Below are positions 1 to 6,278 of a stretch of DNA of 10,848 nucleotides, piece after piece. A model generated the notes under the pieces. That model searched no databases and was not told the origin of the DNA. It saw only the letters and a list, made by a program, of their open reading frames with translations. How positions within the stretch are numbered: position 1 is the first letter of the stretch; every line of letters starts with the position of its first letter. The stretch is from an uncultured Collinsella sp. (GTDB lineage Bacteria; Actinomycetota; Coriobacteriia; Coriobacteriales; Coriobacteriaceae), in contig CABUBY010000056.1 in assembly GCA_902489955.1 (NCBI GenBank), forward strand, positions 1 through 10,848, written 5' to 3'. The position numbers and the translations under genes are program-made.

Positions 1-1788
1 CGCCCCGCCGGGGAGCGTCCAGGTGCGCAAATGCGCGGCGCGCTCAAAGCCGCCAAGGCTGGCAACAAGAAACTCGCCGCCCCAAATGGTCCCATCGGTG
101 CCGGCGCCGGTGCCGTCAAAGGCGATGCCAAGGACACGCGCGTCGGTTGTAAGCTGGCCCGCGGCGATGGCCTCGGCCATTACGCTCGCGATATGCGCAT
201 GATGGTGCTGCACCTCGACGAGCGGCAGATTGCATTTTCGCGCTTGCTCGCGCGCCCACTGGCTCGATAGATAGCTGGGGTGCACATCGCAGGCCAAAGC
301 GGCGGGCGCCAAGTCAAAGAGATCTTCCAAGCGCGTGCGCGCGGCGTTCCAGGTATCGAAGGTTTCGCCGTTTTCAACATCGCCGATATGCTGCGACACA
401 AAACAGGTCGCTTCGCCGTTCGTCCCTTCACGCGTGAGCGCAATCGTGGCCTTTTGTTGCGGCCCGCAGGCGAGTACGCAGGACGGAGCGCTGTCGAGCG
501 CCGGCAACGACAGCGGTTGCGGCGCATATCCGCGTGCACGACGTACGGGCATGACGTCGCCGTCGACCACGCGTACCACGGAGTCGTCGTAGCGCGACAG
601 GATCGCGCGGTCGTTGCCGAGCAGCGCGTCGGCGATGCCGGCGGCAACGAGATGCTCCCATGCAAGGGCGTCGTCGGTCTCGATGGGCTCTTCGCTCAGG
701 TTTCCGCTGGTCATGACCAGCGCGTGCATGTCATGCGACGCGGCAGCTGCAAGCAGCAGATGTTGAAGCGGTGTATAGGGGAGCATGACGCCGAGCTCGG
801 GCAAGTCGTGCGCGACAGATGGTGCGAGGGCGAGGATGTCGGGGGAACCGCCGTTGCCCTCGCCAACAGTGCGCCGGCGCAGCAGCACAATGGGGCGGAT
901 ACTGCCGGCCAGCAAGCCGCGCTCAGCGTCGTCGATATGGCACAGGCGCCCGGCATCGGCAAGACTGCGCATCATGACGGCAAGCGGCTTGTTGCTGCGG
1001 CGTTTGCGGCGGCGCAGCTCGGCCACCGCCTGCTCGTTGGAGGCGTCGCATGCCAAGTGAAATCCGCCCAGTCCCTTGATGGCGACGATACCGCCGTTGG
1101 CCAGCAGCTCAACACAGCGGTCGATAATGGCGTCGCTGGCCTCGCGTGTGGTGCCGACGGCCGGTGTCGCGGACGAATTCCCGCACGCATCGCCGTTCAC
1201 AGCCTCATGCCACGTAATATGCGGCCCGCAATCAAAGCAGGCATCGGGCTGTGCGTGAAAGCGACGGTCGAGTGGATCGGCATACTCTGCGGCGCAGGCG
1301 GGGCACATGGGGAAACGGTCCATCGAGGTAGCCGCTCGGTCATACGGCAGCGACCGGATGATGGTAAAGCGTGGGCCGCAGTTAGTGCAGTTGATAAAGG
1401 GGTAGTGATAGCGTCGGTCGGCGGGATCGAACAACTCGCGCAGGCAATCGTCGCAGGTGGCGATATCGGGCGAGACGAGCGTCGTGTGCGCGGTCTGGTC
1501 CTGCGACGCCACAATGTGAAAGCCCTGCTCATCGGCAGTGCTCCAGCCGCCAGGCTCCAAATTCGCAATATCGACTCGCTCAACGCGAGCCGCCGCGGGC
1601 GCATGCTCAGAAAGCGCGGCGACAAATCCGTCAACCGCCTCGGCACAAGCGTGCGCCTCGATATGCACGCCGTCGCCCGCATTGAGCACCCATCCGCAAA
1701 TGCCATACGCAATGGCCTCGCGATACACAAACGGCCGCATGCCAACGCCCTGCACAATGCCCGTCACATGAATATGCACATGCCGCAT
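1..1788 (-). CDS. hypF: Carbamoyltransferase HypF, [NiFe]-hydrogenase maturation (3' end cut by window edge)
   Basis: HypF converts carbamoyl phosphate and ATP to a carbamoyl-adenylate and passes the carbamoyl group to HypE, giving the cyanide ligands of the [NiFe] hydrogenase centre; it is cytoplasmic. The first 596 residues are visible without a stop; full HypF is about 750, so some 150 C-terminal residues lie to the left. Domains in order: acylphosphatase (1-92, motif GIVQGVGMRPFV at 10-21); two zinc-finger-like motifs (C112/C115 with C134/C137, and C162/C165 with C184/C187); a YrdC-like domain (about 205-385, KGLGGFHL near 238); and a Kae1-like domain with the metal-binding run HHHAH at 528-532 and FDGTGAGTDGTIWGGE after it. 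The ATG at 1788 has GAGGGG just upstream and begins exactly at the acylphosphatase strand. It is third in the minus-strand set with nikR; the 116-nt gap to nikR holds a long inverted repeat. Family assignment is secure; regulation by NikR is inferred from position. Confidence 0.96.
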   Translation of the reverse strand, partial: MRHVHIHVTGIVQGVGMRPFVYREAIAYGICGWVLNAGDGVHIEAHACAEAVDGFVAALSEHAPAAARVERVDIANLEPGGWSTADEQGFHIVASQDQTAHTTLVSPDIATCDDCLRELFDPADRRYHYPFINCTNCGPRFTIIRSLPYDRAATSMDRFPMCPACAAEYADPLDRRFHAQPDACFDCGPHITWHEAVNGDACGNSSATPAVGTTREASDAIIDRCVELLANGGIVAIKGLGGFHLACDASNEQAVAELRRRKRRSNKPLAVMMRSLADAGRLCHIDDAERGLLAGSIRPIVLLRRRTVGEGNGGSPDILALAPSVAHDLPELGVMLPYTPLQHLLLAAAASHDMHALVMTSGNLSEEPIETDDALAWEHLVAAGIADALLGNDRAILSRYDDSVVRVVDGDVMPVRRARGYAPQPLSLPALDSAPSCVLACGPQQKATIALTREGTNGEATCFVSQHIGDVENGETFDTWNAARTRLEDLFDLAPAALACDVHPSYLSSQWAREQARKCNLPLVEVQHHHAHIASVMAEAIAAGQLTTDARVLGIAFDGTGAGTDGTIWGGEFLVASLGGFERAAHLRTWTLPGGA

Positions 1789-1811
1789 GCGACACCCCTC
1801 ATCAAAACCGA

Positions 1812-1881
1812 CCAAAAAAGGACAGGTTTGTTTTGGTAGGTAAAACGCTAAACCTGCCAAAACAAACCTGTCCCTTTTTGG
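1812..1881. repeat. Long near-perfect inverted repeat (30-nt arms) between nikR and hypF
   Basis: The arms are 1812-1841 and 1852-1881, separated by a 10-nt loop, with only two mismatches in 30 pairs. Each arm carries GGACAGGTTTGTTTTGG in one orientation. In the minus-strand transcript the stem ends in a run of six U, so it could act as an intrinsic terminator or attenuator between nikR and hypF; the opposite strand also ends in five U. It could equally be a dispersed REP/MITE-like palindrome. No flanking target duplication is obvious. Roles are inferred; the repeat itself is directly visible. Confidence 0.9.
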
Positions 1882-1904
1882 CAGGTGCGCTGCGGGAAAT
1901 CCCG

Positions 1905-2417
1905 CTACAGCCCCAAGCTCTGCTTGGTGGCGGCGCACGTGAGCTCGCCGTGCTTAACGCCGCGCAGGCCCAGCAGGCGGTCAGCCAGCTCGTAGACACG
2001 TTCGCCGCGACCCTTGAGCGCCAGAATCTCCAAGCAGTTGTGGTGATCCAGATGCACGTGCATGGTCGATACGATCTCGTCGGTGTAGTCGTGCTGCACT
2101 TCGTCCAGACGGCGCGTCAGGTCGCCGGTATGGTGGTCGTAGATCATGGTGAGCGACCCGATAACATGCTCATCGGGCGTGCGCATCTGCTCCTTGGCGA
2201 TCGAGGCGCGAATCAGGTCGCGCACGGCCTCGGAGCGGTTGGCCACGTCGCCGCGGCGCGCGATCTGTTCGTCAAAACGGCGCAGCAGGTCGTCCGGTGC
2301 GGTAACCGAAAAGCGGACCAGCTCGGAGCCGGAGCCACTACAGTGGCAGCCTGCGTCACCATCCGCCCCGTGCGGATGCTCGTGCTCGTACCCGCAGCCG
2401 TGCTCATGTTCGGCCAC
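1905..2417 (-). CDS. nikR: Nickel-responsive regulator NikR with His/Cys-rich N-terminal extension
   Basis: This is a ribbon-helix-helix repressor that binds DNA when loaded with Ni(II) and controls nickel uptake or nickel-enzyme genes. The 170-residue product has the ribbon-helix-helix at about 32-75 (VRFSVTAPDDLLRRFDE, then NRSEAVRDLIR) and an ACT-like nickel-binding domain after 83. The four square-planar nickel ligands of E. coli NikR (H76, H87, H89, C95) match H109, H120, H122 and C128, in QHDYTDE and MHVHLDHHNCLE. Residues 1-30, absent from E. coli NikR (133 residues), contain six His (4, 6, 12, 14, 16, 25) and three Cys (8, 24, 26). The start is GTG at 2417; there is no later start before the DNA-binding strand. 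The GTG lies one base past the stop of the upstream 82-residue gene and has no good ribosome site, so translation is probably coupled. Confidence 0.95.
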   Translation of the reverse strand: MAEHEHGCGYEHEHPHGADGDAGCHCSGSGSELVRFSVTAPDDLLRRFDEQIARRGDVANRSEAVRDLIRASIAKEQMRTPDEHVIGSLTMIYDHHTGDLTRRLDEVQHDYTDEIVSTMHVHLDHHNCLEILALKGRGERVYELADRLLGLRGVKHGELTCAATKQSLGL

Positions 2418-2418
2418 G

Positions 2419-2667
2419 TTACACCAGCTTCACGGAGCCGACGGAGTTGTGGTCGGCCTCGATGGCTTCCTCGTAGCCCTCGAGCGCGTCATGCGCCTCG
2501 TGCAGCGCGGCCATGGCGGCCTCGAGCTTGGCGCCGATGCGCTCCATGTCAAAATTCTCGGTCGCATGCAGCAGCTGATGGCTCCACTCATGAGCGAGCT
2601 CGATGGTGTCGTCGACCTGTTTGACGCTCATGGCAAGCTGGCTCATGTTCATTCCAACATCATGCAT
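2419..2667 (-). CDS. Small His-bearing helical protein of unknown function, nikR operon
   Basis: I do not recognise the family. The 82-residue product is predicted almost wholly helical by eye, probably two amphipathic helices (about 7-37 and 41-73), acidic, with no signal peptide or membrane segment. H26, H30 and H34 sit at i, i+4, i+8, so they share one face of the first helix, with E23 and E27 nearby; H56 and H59 lie in the second helix. This pattern would suit metal binding but does not prove it. The ATG at 2667 follows AAGGAG with 7-nt spacing, the best ribosome site in the cluster. The stop is one base from the nikR start, so the two are almost certainly co-transcribed and coupled. A nickel-related role is inferred only from that linkage. 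Confidence 0.8.
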   Translation of the reverse strand: MHDVGMNMSQLAMSVKQVDDTIELAHEWSHQLLHATENFDMERIGAKLEAAMAALHEAHDALEGYEEAIEADHNSVGSVKLV

Positions 2668-2744
2668 GGAAAATCTCCTTTTGTATGGGGCAGTTCAGTG
2701 GTTCAGATTTTACTACGCCCGCTCTGCGCGCAGCTGCATAAGAA

Positions 2745-2777
2745 AACGGGTACGAGTCTGTGCGACCCGCACCCGTT
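2745..2777 (-). terminator. Rho-independent terminator downstream of trxA
   Basis: Arms AACGGGT and ACCCGTT extend inward to 13 nt with two mismatches around a 7-nt loop. Read on the minus strand, the hairpin runs into GTTTTCTTAT, a usable U tract. It lies about 110 nt beyond the thioredoxin stop and just before the next minus-strand unit (the 82-residue gene, nikR and hypF), so it would separate the two transcripts. Confidence 0.6.
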
Positions 2778-2888
2778 CACTGGGGGCTGTTTGTGACTAC
2801 CATACTATCCGTGGTTGCACTCGGTGCATCCAGAAGTCCGGCGAGCGGTGCAAAAGCGCTCATGGACGGCGGGTAAGTAACAAGCGTA

Positions 2889-3209
2889 TTACAGATGCTT
2901 CTCCAGCAGCGCCTGCAGCCTCGTCTTGGGCAGAGCGCCAACCGAGCGGTCAATCTCCTCGCCGTTCTTAAACACAATCAGCGTGGGGATGCTCATGACG
3001 CCATACTTCATGGCCAGGTCCTGGTTGTCGTCGACGTTGCATTTGGCAACGGCAAGCTTGCCCGCCAGCTCATCGGCAACCTCGTCAACGATGGGCGAGA
3101 GGGAGCGGCAGGGACCGCACCACGGTGCCCAAAAATCGACCAGCACGGGCAGGCTGTCGTTAACGACGGAATCGAAGTTCTCGGGGGTAATCTGCTTAAT
3201 GTCAGCCAT
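2889..3209 (-). CDS. trxA: Thioredoxin
   Basis: A 106-residue thioredoxin, the normal length for the family: a cytoplasmic dithiol-disulfide oxidoreductase that reduces protein disulfides. The active site FWAPWCGPC is at 26-34 with catalytic C31 and C34, the buried Asp is D25, and the cis-proline is P75 in SIPT; a third cysteine, C57, is present. The ATG at 3209 gives MADIKQIT and has GGAGG five bases upstream. Longer in-frame starts up to 3293 have no ribosome site and add non-homologous residues, so I reject them. It is transcribed divergently from the gene at 3346, with a 136-nt shared upstream region. No thioredoxin reductase gene is in view. Confidence 0.97.
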   Translation of the reverse strand: MADIKQITPENFDSVVNDSLPVLVDFWAPWCGPCRSLSPIVDEVADELAGKLAVAKCNVDDNQDLAMKYGVMSIPTLIVFKNGEEIDRSVGALPKTRLQALLEKHL

Positions 3210-3227
3210 GGTGACCTCCATAATGTG

Positions 3228-3244
3228 ACGCGGCTCAGCCGCGT
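3228..3244. promoter_or_regulatory. 17-bp perfect palindrome in the trxA leader
   Basis: ACGCGGCT-C-AGCCGCGT is a perfect inverted repeat with a single central base. It lies 18 bp upstream of the trxA start and, if the proposed promoter is right, just downstream of the transcription start. A one-base centre suits a dimeric repressor operator better than an RNA hairpin, but GC-rich leader structure is also possible. No regulator is identified. Confidence 0.4.
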
Positions 3245-3263
3245 AAAACTCAGTACGACCGTG

Positions 3264-3292
3264 CTTATACCCAGCCGCCCGCAAAGCAACCA
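3264..3292 (-). promoter_or_regulatory. Candidate trxA promoter
   Basis: On the minus strand TATAAG (3269-3264) is a fair -10 box. Seventeen bases upstream is TGGTTG (3292-3287), a poor -35. The predicted start near 3257 gives a leader of about 50 nt carrying the 17-bp palindrome. Support rests mainly on the -10 box. Confidence 0.3.
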
Positions 3293-3311
3293 CTCGCGGG
3301 CAGCTCTTTTA

Positions 3312-3317
3312 TATAAT
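3312..3317 (+). promoter_or_regulatory. Consensus -10 box for the gene at 3346
   Basis: TATAAT is a perfect -10 hexamer, preceded by a T/A-rich stretch that stands out in this GC-rich sequence. The -35 position (around 3289-3294) has no good match. Transcription from here would begin near 3324, which rules out the in-frame ATG at 3316 and leaves a leader of about 20 nt before the ATG at 3346. Confidence 0.5.
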
Positions 3318-3345
3318 GGTGGGCACGCAAACGATTGGAGAGCGC

Positions 3346-3921
3346 ATGTCCACGTCACAAAGCCAGAAAAAAGAAGCCATCGCCCAGGCGGCCGAGCAGG
3401 AGCTCACATCGCTTGCGGTCCGTGGCGTGCGTATCGCGGGCAACGCGTGCTCGCCGATCGTGCTGGTCAAAGGCGATTTGGACGAGGCCGAGCGTTCGGG
3501 TGGCGAGCTTGCCGCCGGCCCGGATGGCGCGGCGTTGCGCAAGGCGCTTGGGGCCATCGGCTACGCGCCCGAGGATTTTTGCGTGCTGGCAAGCGTCGCC
3601 GGCGTGGGTGACGGAGCGGTCGCGGTGGGCGAGACTCTGCCGTGCGAGCTGTTCCGCGAGGCGCTCGAGGCCTTGGACCCCGAGGCGGTGCTACTGCTCG
3701 ACAACAACGCGGCCGATGCCATGCGCGAGACCTACGCCGATATGCTCGTGGCGATCGATGACTTCGACACCGCCATGCTCAAGCCCGGCCTGGTCGCCCA
3801 TGTGCAGGGCCGCCGCGTGCTCGCGCTCGACGGCTTTGAGGCGGCACTCACCGACAAGGCCGCTAAGCAGCGCATGTGGGCCTATATCAAGCAGCTGACT
3901 CCGGCGACCGCTCCGCTGTAG
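3346..3921 (+). CDS. Unknown protein, possibly a decayed uracil-DNA-glycosylase-fold protein
   Basis: A 191-residue soluble protein with no signal peptide or membrane segment. Its plan resembles family-4-type uracil-DNA glycosylases. Residues 37-73 (PIVLVKGDLDEAER, then GPDGAALRKALGAIGY) sit where those enzymes have the GEAPG motif followed by G-R-A-G-x-x-L-x-x-x-L-x-x-I-G. Residues 101-126 match the helix and strand before the usual LG. Residues 158-184 (VLALDGFEAAL, then KQRMWAYIKQL) match the HPS/HPA motif and final helix. If this holds, the acidic and uracil-binding motif A is lost, the HPS is replaced by DGF, and the four FeS cysteines are missing, so catalysis is unlikely. The match is from memory of family patterns and is tentative. 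The ATG at 3346 has GGAG five bases upstream and lies beyond the predicted transcription start. Confidence 0.8.
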   Translation: MSTSQSQKKEAIAQAAEQELTSLAVRGVRIAGNACSPIVLVKGDLDEAERSGGELAAGPDGAALRKALGAIGYAPEDFCVLASVAGVGDGAVAVGETLPCELFREALEALDPEAVLLLDNNAADAMRETYADMLVAIDDFDTAMLKPGLVAHVQGRRVLALDGFEAALTDKAAKQRMWAYIKQLTPATAPL

Positions 3922-3927
3922 CGGATT

Positions 3928-3979
3928 GGCGCCGGCGAGCGATTGCCTGGCGGGCAAGGCACGCCTCGAGATCGGCGCC
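3928..3979. terminator. Nested hairpin between convergent genes
   Basis: GGCGCC (3928-3933) and GGCGCC (3974-3979) enclose CGAG/CTCG and TTGCC/GGCAA pairs around a small loop, giving an interrupted 52-nt stem. It lies exactly in the 64-nt gap between the plus-strand gene ending at 3921 and the sensor kinase ending at 3986. There is no U tract on either strand, so ordinary intrinsic termination is doubtful. Confidence 0.3.
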
Positions 3980-3985
3980 GCACTT

Positions 3986-5263
3986 CTACATCACAGCGCG
4001 CAGCTCAAACCGATCGCCGTTAATGCGGAACTGGCAGTTACCATTCATGCGTTCGACGGCAAGCTTAATGCTCTTGGTTCCAAAGCCGTGTCCGGTGTGC
4101 CCGGCTACGGGCATGCCGTCGACCATGCGCGGCGCGCGGTCAAACGTGTTGGAAACTAACAGCAGCAGCTGGCCGTCCTCTAATCGCAGGTCAAAGTCGA
4201 CGAATCGCTTTCCTTGGGGTGCGGCGCTTGCAGCGGTGATAGCGTTTTCCAAGGCATTTGAGAGCACGCTAAACAGGTCGGCGTCACCTACGTGGATGGT
4301 TTCGGGTACGGCGGCGCGCAGGTTGGCGGTAATGCCGTTTCTATTGATATCCGAGTTAAATGACGAAAGCGCGATGTTTACGGTCTCGTTGGCGCAGAAG
4401 CGGCGTACGGCGGTGCGATCGCCGGCTTCGCAGAGTTCATCGATGCGTTTGAGCGCCTCGTCGGTGTGGCCCTCCTCAATTAAAGCGGCCAGGCCGCGTA
4501 GGAAGTGGCGCATATCGTGGCGAAGAATCGACAGCTCGCGCCCAGATTGACGCCAAGCCTCGAGCTCTTTGATGGCGGCGCTGTCGCGGGTTTCGAGCAT
4601 CCAGCGCTCTCGCTCGGCGGTTTCCTTTTCTTCGTATTCGCGCAGGTAAACGGCAAGAAACATAAGATAGAAGGCACAGAGCGCAAATGCCAAAAACTCA
4701 ACCGTTACCACCGAGCCCGAGTGGAACAGCGTGGTGTAGACGTTGGTGGCATAGTCAAAGACGTAATAGACGAGCGGCAGGATTAAAAGGATGCCCAGCT
4801 CGGTGGTGATTTTAATCGCCAAGCGTGGACCGATGTCGCCGGCCCAATGCAACAGGACGGCAAAGACGGCGAGTGTGGTCGCGATGCGCGCCAGATAGTA
4901 CGCGATCTGAGAATCGGTTGCGGCAAATGCGGCGATGCCCATCCAATTGCTGAACTGGCAGCTCAGGTAGGCACTGGTAACGCCCAGGATGGCGAGCAGC
5001 GGACTCAGGCGATAGCGTACGCACAGGTAGACGACAAGCGGCAGATGCACGACGAGCGGATAGACCTGTCGGGCGAAAAGCTCGCCGCCGACGGCATTGG
5101 CGAGGCCGAATGCACATCCGGTTACGGCACCGACCCCCACCAGCTCGAGCGAATGGCGGCCGTTGATCTCGACACCGCACAGCGCCGCCGAGGCAAAGAC
5201 GCCAAAGAGCAACGTCGTCGCATGGTGGATTGCCCAAAGTACCAGTTCTGCCGAGGAAAGCAT
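3986..5263 (-). CDS. GHKL-domain sensor histidine kinase (AgrC-like)
   Basis: A 425-residue membrane sensor kinase, partner of the LytTR regulator encoded just upstream. The N-terminal 207 residues hold about six hydrophobic segments (roughly 5-30, 40-60, 66-86, 88-106, 120-142, 155-175, 185-207) with no large extracytoplasmic domain, the plan of peptide-sensing AgrC-type kinases. A short coiled linker (208-243) leads to the phosphoacceptor H249 in SILRHDMRHFL. The ATPase part has the N box at 336-340 (NALEN) and a G box at 391-395 (GHGFG); it lacks the standard HisKA pattern, as is usual for this group. The start is the ATG at 5263, overlapping the regulator's stop as TGATG, with GGGAG upstream; longer in-frame starts would overlap the regulator. 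The signal is unknown; no agrB- or agrD-like gene is visible in the window. Confidence 0.9.
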   Translation of the reverse strand: MLSSAELVLWAIHHATTLLFGVFASAALCGVEINGRHSLELVGVGAVTGCAFGLANAVGGELFARQVYPLVVHLPLVVYLCVRYRLSPLLAILGVTSAYLSCQFSNWMGIAAFAATDSQIAYYLARIATTLAVFAVLLHWAGDIGPRLAIKITTELGILLILPLVYYVFDYATNVYTTLFHSGSVVTVEFLAFALCAFYLMFLAVYLREYEEKETAERERWMLETRDSAAIKELEAWRQSGRELSILRHDMRHFLRGLAALIEEGHTDEALKRIDELCEAGDRTAVRRFCANETVNIALSSFNSDINRNGITANLRAAVPETIHVGDADLFSVLSNALENAITAASAAPQGKRFVDFDLRLEDGQLLLLVSNTFDRAPRMVDGMPVAGHTGHGFGTKSIKLAVERMNGNCQFRINGDRFELRAVM

Positions 5264-5985
5264 CAGCGTCTCCCGCCCTCGAACCGCACCGCAAAGTAGG
5301 CGTCTTGGAATCCCTGCTTGCAGCTGCGCGCGAGCGGTATGCACACGCCCGAGCGCATGACGATTTCCGTGCGGTTAAAGTGGTCGATGTTGCGCAGATT
5401 GACCTGGTAGCTGCGGTGGCACTTAAAGAAGGTCGCGTTTTGGGCCAGCCGGTCCTCGATGCTGCGGAACGACTCGAGTGCCTCGATATCGCGTCCGTCG
5501 CGCAGGTGGAAGACCACGTGCTTGTTGCGCGCCTCGGCATATTCGATGTCGGACAGGCGCAGGGCGTGGTAGCCAAAGGAAGTTTTGATCACGAGCTCGT
5601 CGGTTGCCGCCGGGCGCATGCTCGAAAGCTCGTCGAGTAATCGCGCCAGGCGTTCGTAAGTCACGGGCTTGAGCAGATAGTCGAAGGCGCGGACCTCGTA
5701 GGATTCCAGCGCGAACTCGGGCGACGAGGTGAGGAACACCAGGCGCACGGCGGTGTCGGCCTGGCGCAGTTCGCGTGCGGTGTCCATGCCGTTGACGAGC
5801 GGCATGATCATGTCGAGCAGAATGATGTCGGCGCGCGATGCGGCATGGCGGGCCAGCAGGTCCTCGCCGCGCGTGACGAGCGCAACATCGACCGCCGTGC
5901 CCGTCTCGGTCGACCAACGGTCGATCATCCGGTGCAGCCTATCTAGAAAAGCGACATCATCGTCGCAGGCAATAATCTTGAGCAT
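5263..5985 (-). CDS. LytTR-family response regulator (AgrA/VirR type)
   Basis: A 240-residue transcription regulator. The receiver domain (2-118) has the acidic cluster D8/D9/D10, the phosphoacceptor D58 in IILLDMIMP, T86 in FLTSS and K106 in LLKPV. The C-terminal LytTR DNA-binding domain spans about 128-230 and includes IEYAEARNKHVVFH and the typical FFKCHRSYQVNLRNI. The ATG at 5985 follows AAGGGGG with 6-nt spacing and begins exactly at the receiver strand; the frame stays open further upstream to 6168, but that stretch has no receiver similarity and no ribosome site, so I reject it. It overlaps the sensor kinase by one base (TGATG), so the pair is made together. Targets are not evident; I found no convincing LytTR direct repeats upstream. 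Confidence 0.94.
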   Translation of the reverse strand: MLKIIACDDDVAFLDRLHRMIDRWSTETGTAVDVALVTRGEDLLARHAASRADIILLDMIMPLVNGMDTARELRQADTAVRLVFLTSSPEFALESYEVRAFDYLLKPVTYERLARLLDELSSMRPAATDELVIKTSFGYHALRLSDIEYAEARNKHVVFHLRDGRDIEALESFRSIEDRLAQNATFFKCHRSYQVNLRNIDHFNRTEIVMRSGVCIPLARSCKQGFQDAYFAVRFEGGRR

Positions 5986-6193
5986 TCTGAGCCCCCTTAG
6001 TAGTTCGATTTTGCCACATTGGGTGCGGACCGCCTGCGGAGGCGTGTCCCATTTGCGTCCCGCGTCGTGCAACTCGCGCCAAGCGGTATTGCGGTGGCGA
6101 AAGATGCCCCTTGCGCTATCGAAAGCCCGGCTATCCTCAGCTTGCCAGTTCGAAAATGGACCTGCCACATGATTGAATCTTTATTTCAACTTT

Positions 6194-6237
6194 ACACCTA
6201 GGTTTACAGCTGTCTTGTCAGCTGTAAACCTAGGTGT
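6194..6237. promoter_or_regulatory. Probable NiaR operator upstream of nadA (19-bp-arm perfect palindrome)
   Basis: ACACCTAGGTTTACAGCTG (6194-6212) and its exact reverse complement (6219-6237) flank a 6-nt spacer. The right arm fills the spacer of the predicted nadA promoter, so a bound protein would block RNA polymerase. NiaR, encoded as the last gene of the same operon, is the obvious candidate: in Firmicutes and Thermotoga NiaR represses nad genes in response to niacin by binding palindromic sites. The palindrome is seen directly; the link to NiaR is inferred. A terminator role is unlikely because there is no U tract. Confidence 0.7.
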
Positions 6238-6243
6238 CATACT
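6215..6243 (+). promoter_or_regulatory. nadA operon promoter
   Basis: The -35 TTGTCA (6215-6220, five of six to consensus) and -10 CATACT (6238-6243, four of six) are separated by exactly 17 bp. Transcription would start near 6250, leaving a leader of about 29 nt before the nadA ATG. The -35 box and spacer lie inside the 6194-6237 palindrome, the geometry of a repressor-blocked promoter. Confidence 0.6.
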
Positions 6244-6278
6244 AAAGCCCCAAGATTCGCCAAAAGAGAGGGGCCTTG

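Noticed and set aside
280..1839. Long plus-strand open frame of 519 codons
   Set aside because: It is the antisense shadow of hypF: the minus strand over the same span carries all HypF motifs in order, and the plus-strand product has no recognisable domain.
2668..2740. NikR operator upstream of the 82-residue gene
   Set aside because: GTAGTA and CATAC occur but with spacing and symmetry unlike the known GTATGA-N16-TCATAC site, so I cannot support it.
1833..2796. Plus-strand open frames (263 and 216 codons) over nikR and its upstream gene
   Set aside because: Antisense shadows of high-GC genes; the minus strand encodes NikR with its four nickel ligands.
5986..6168. In-frame N-terminal extension of the response regulator
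   Set aside because: No ribosome site, no similarity to receiver domains, and the ATG at 5985 sits exactly where the domain begins with a strong ribosome site.
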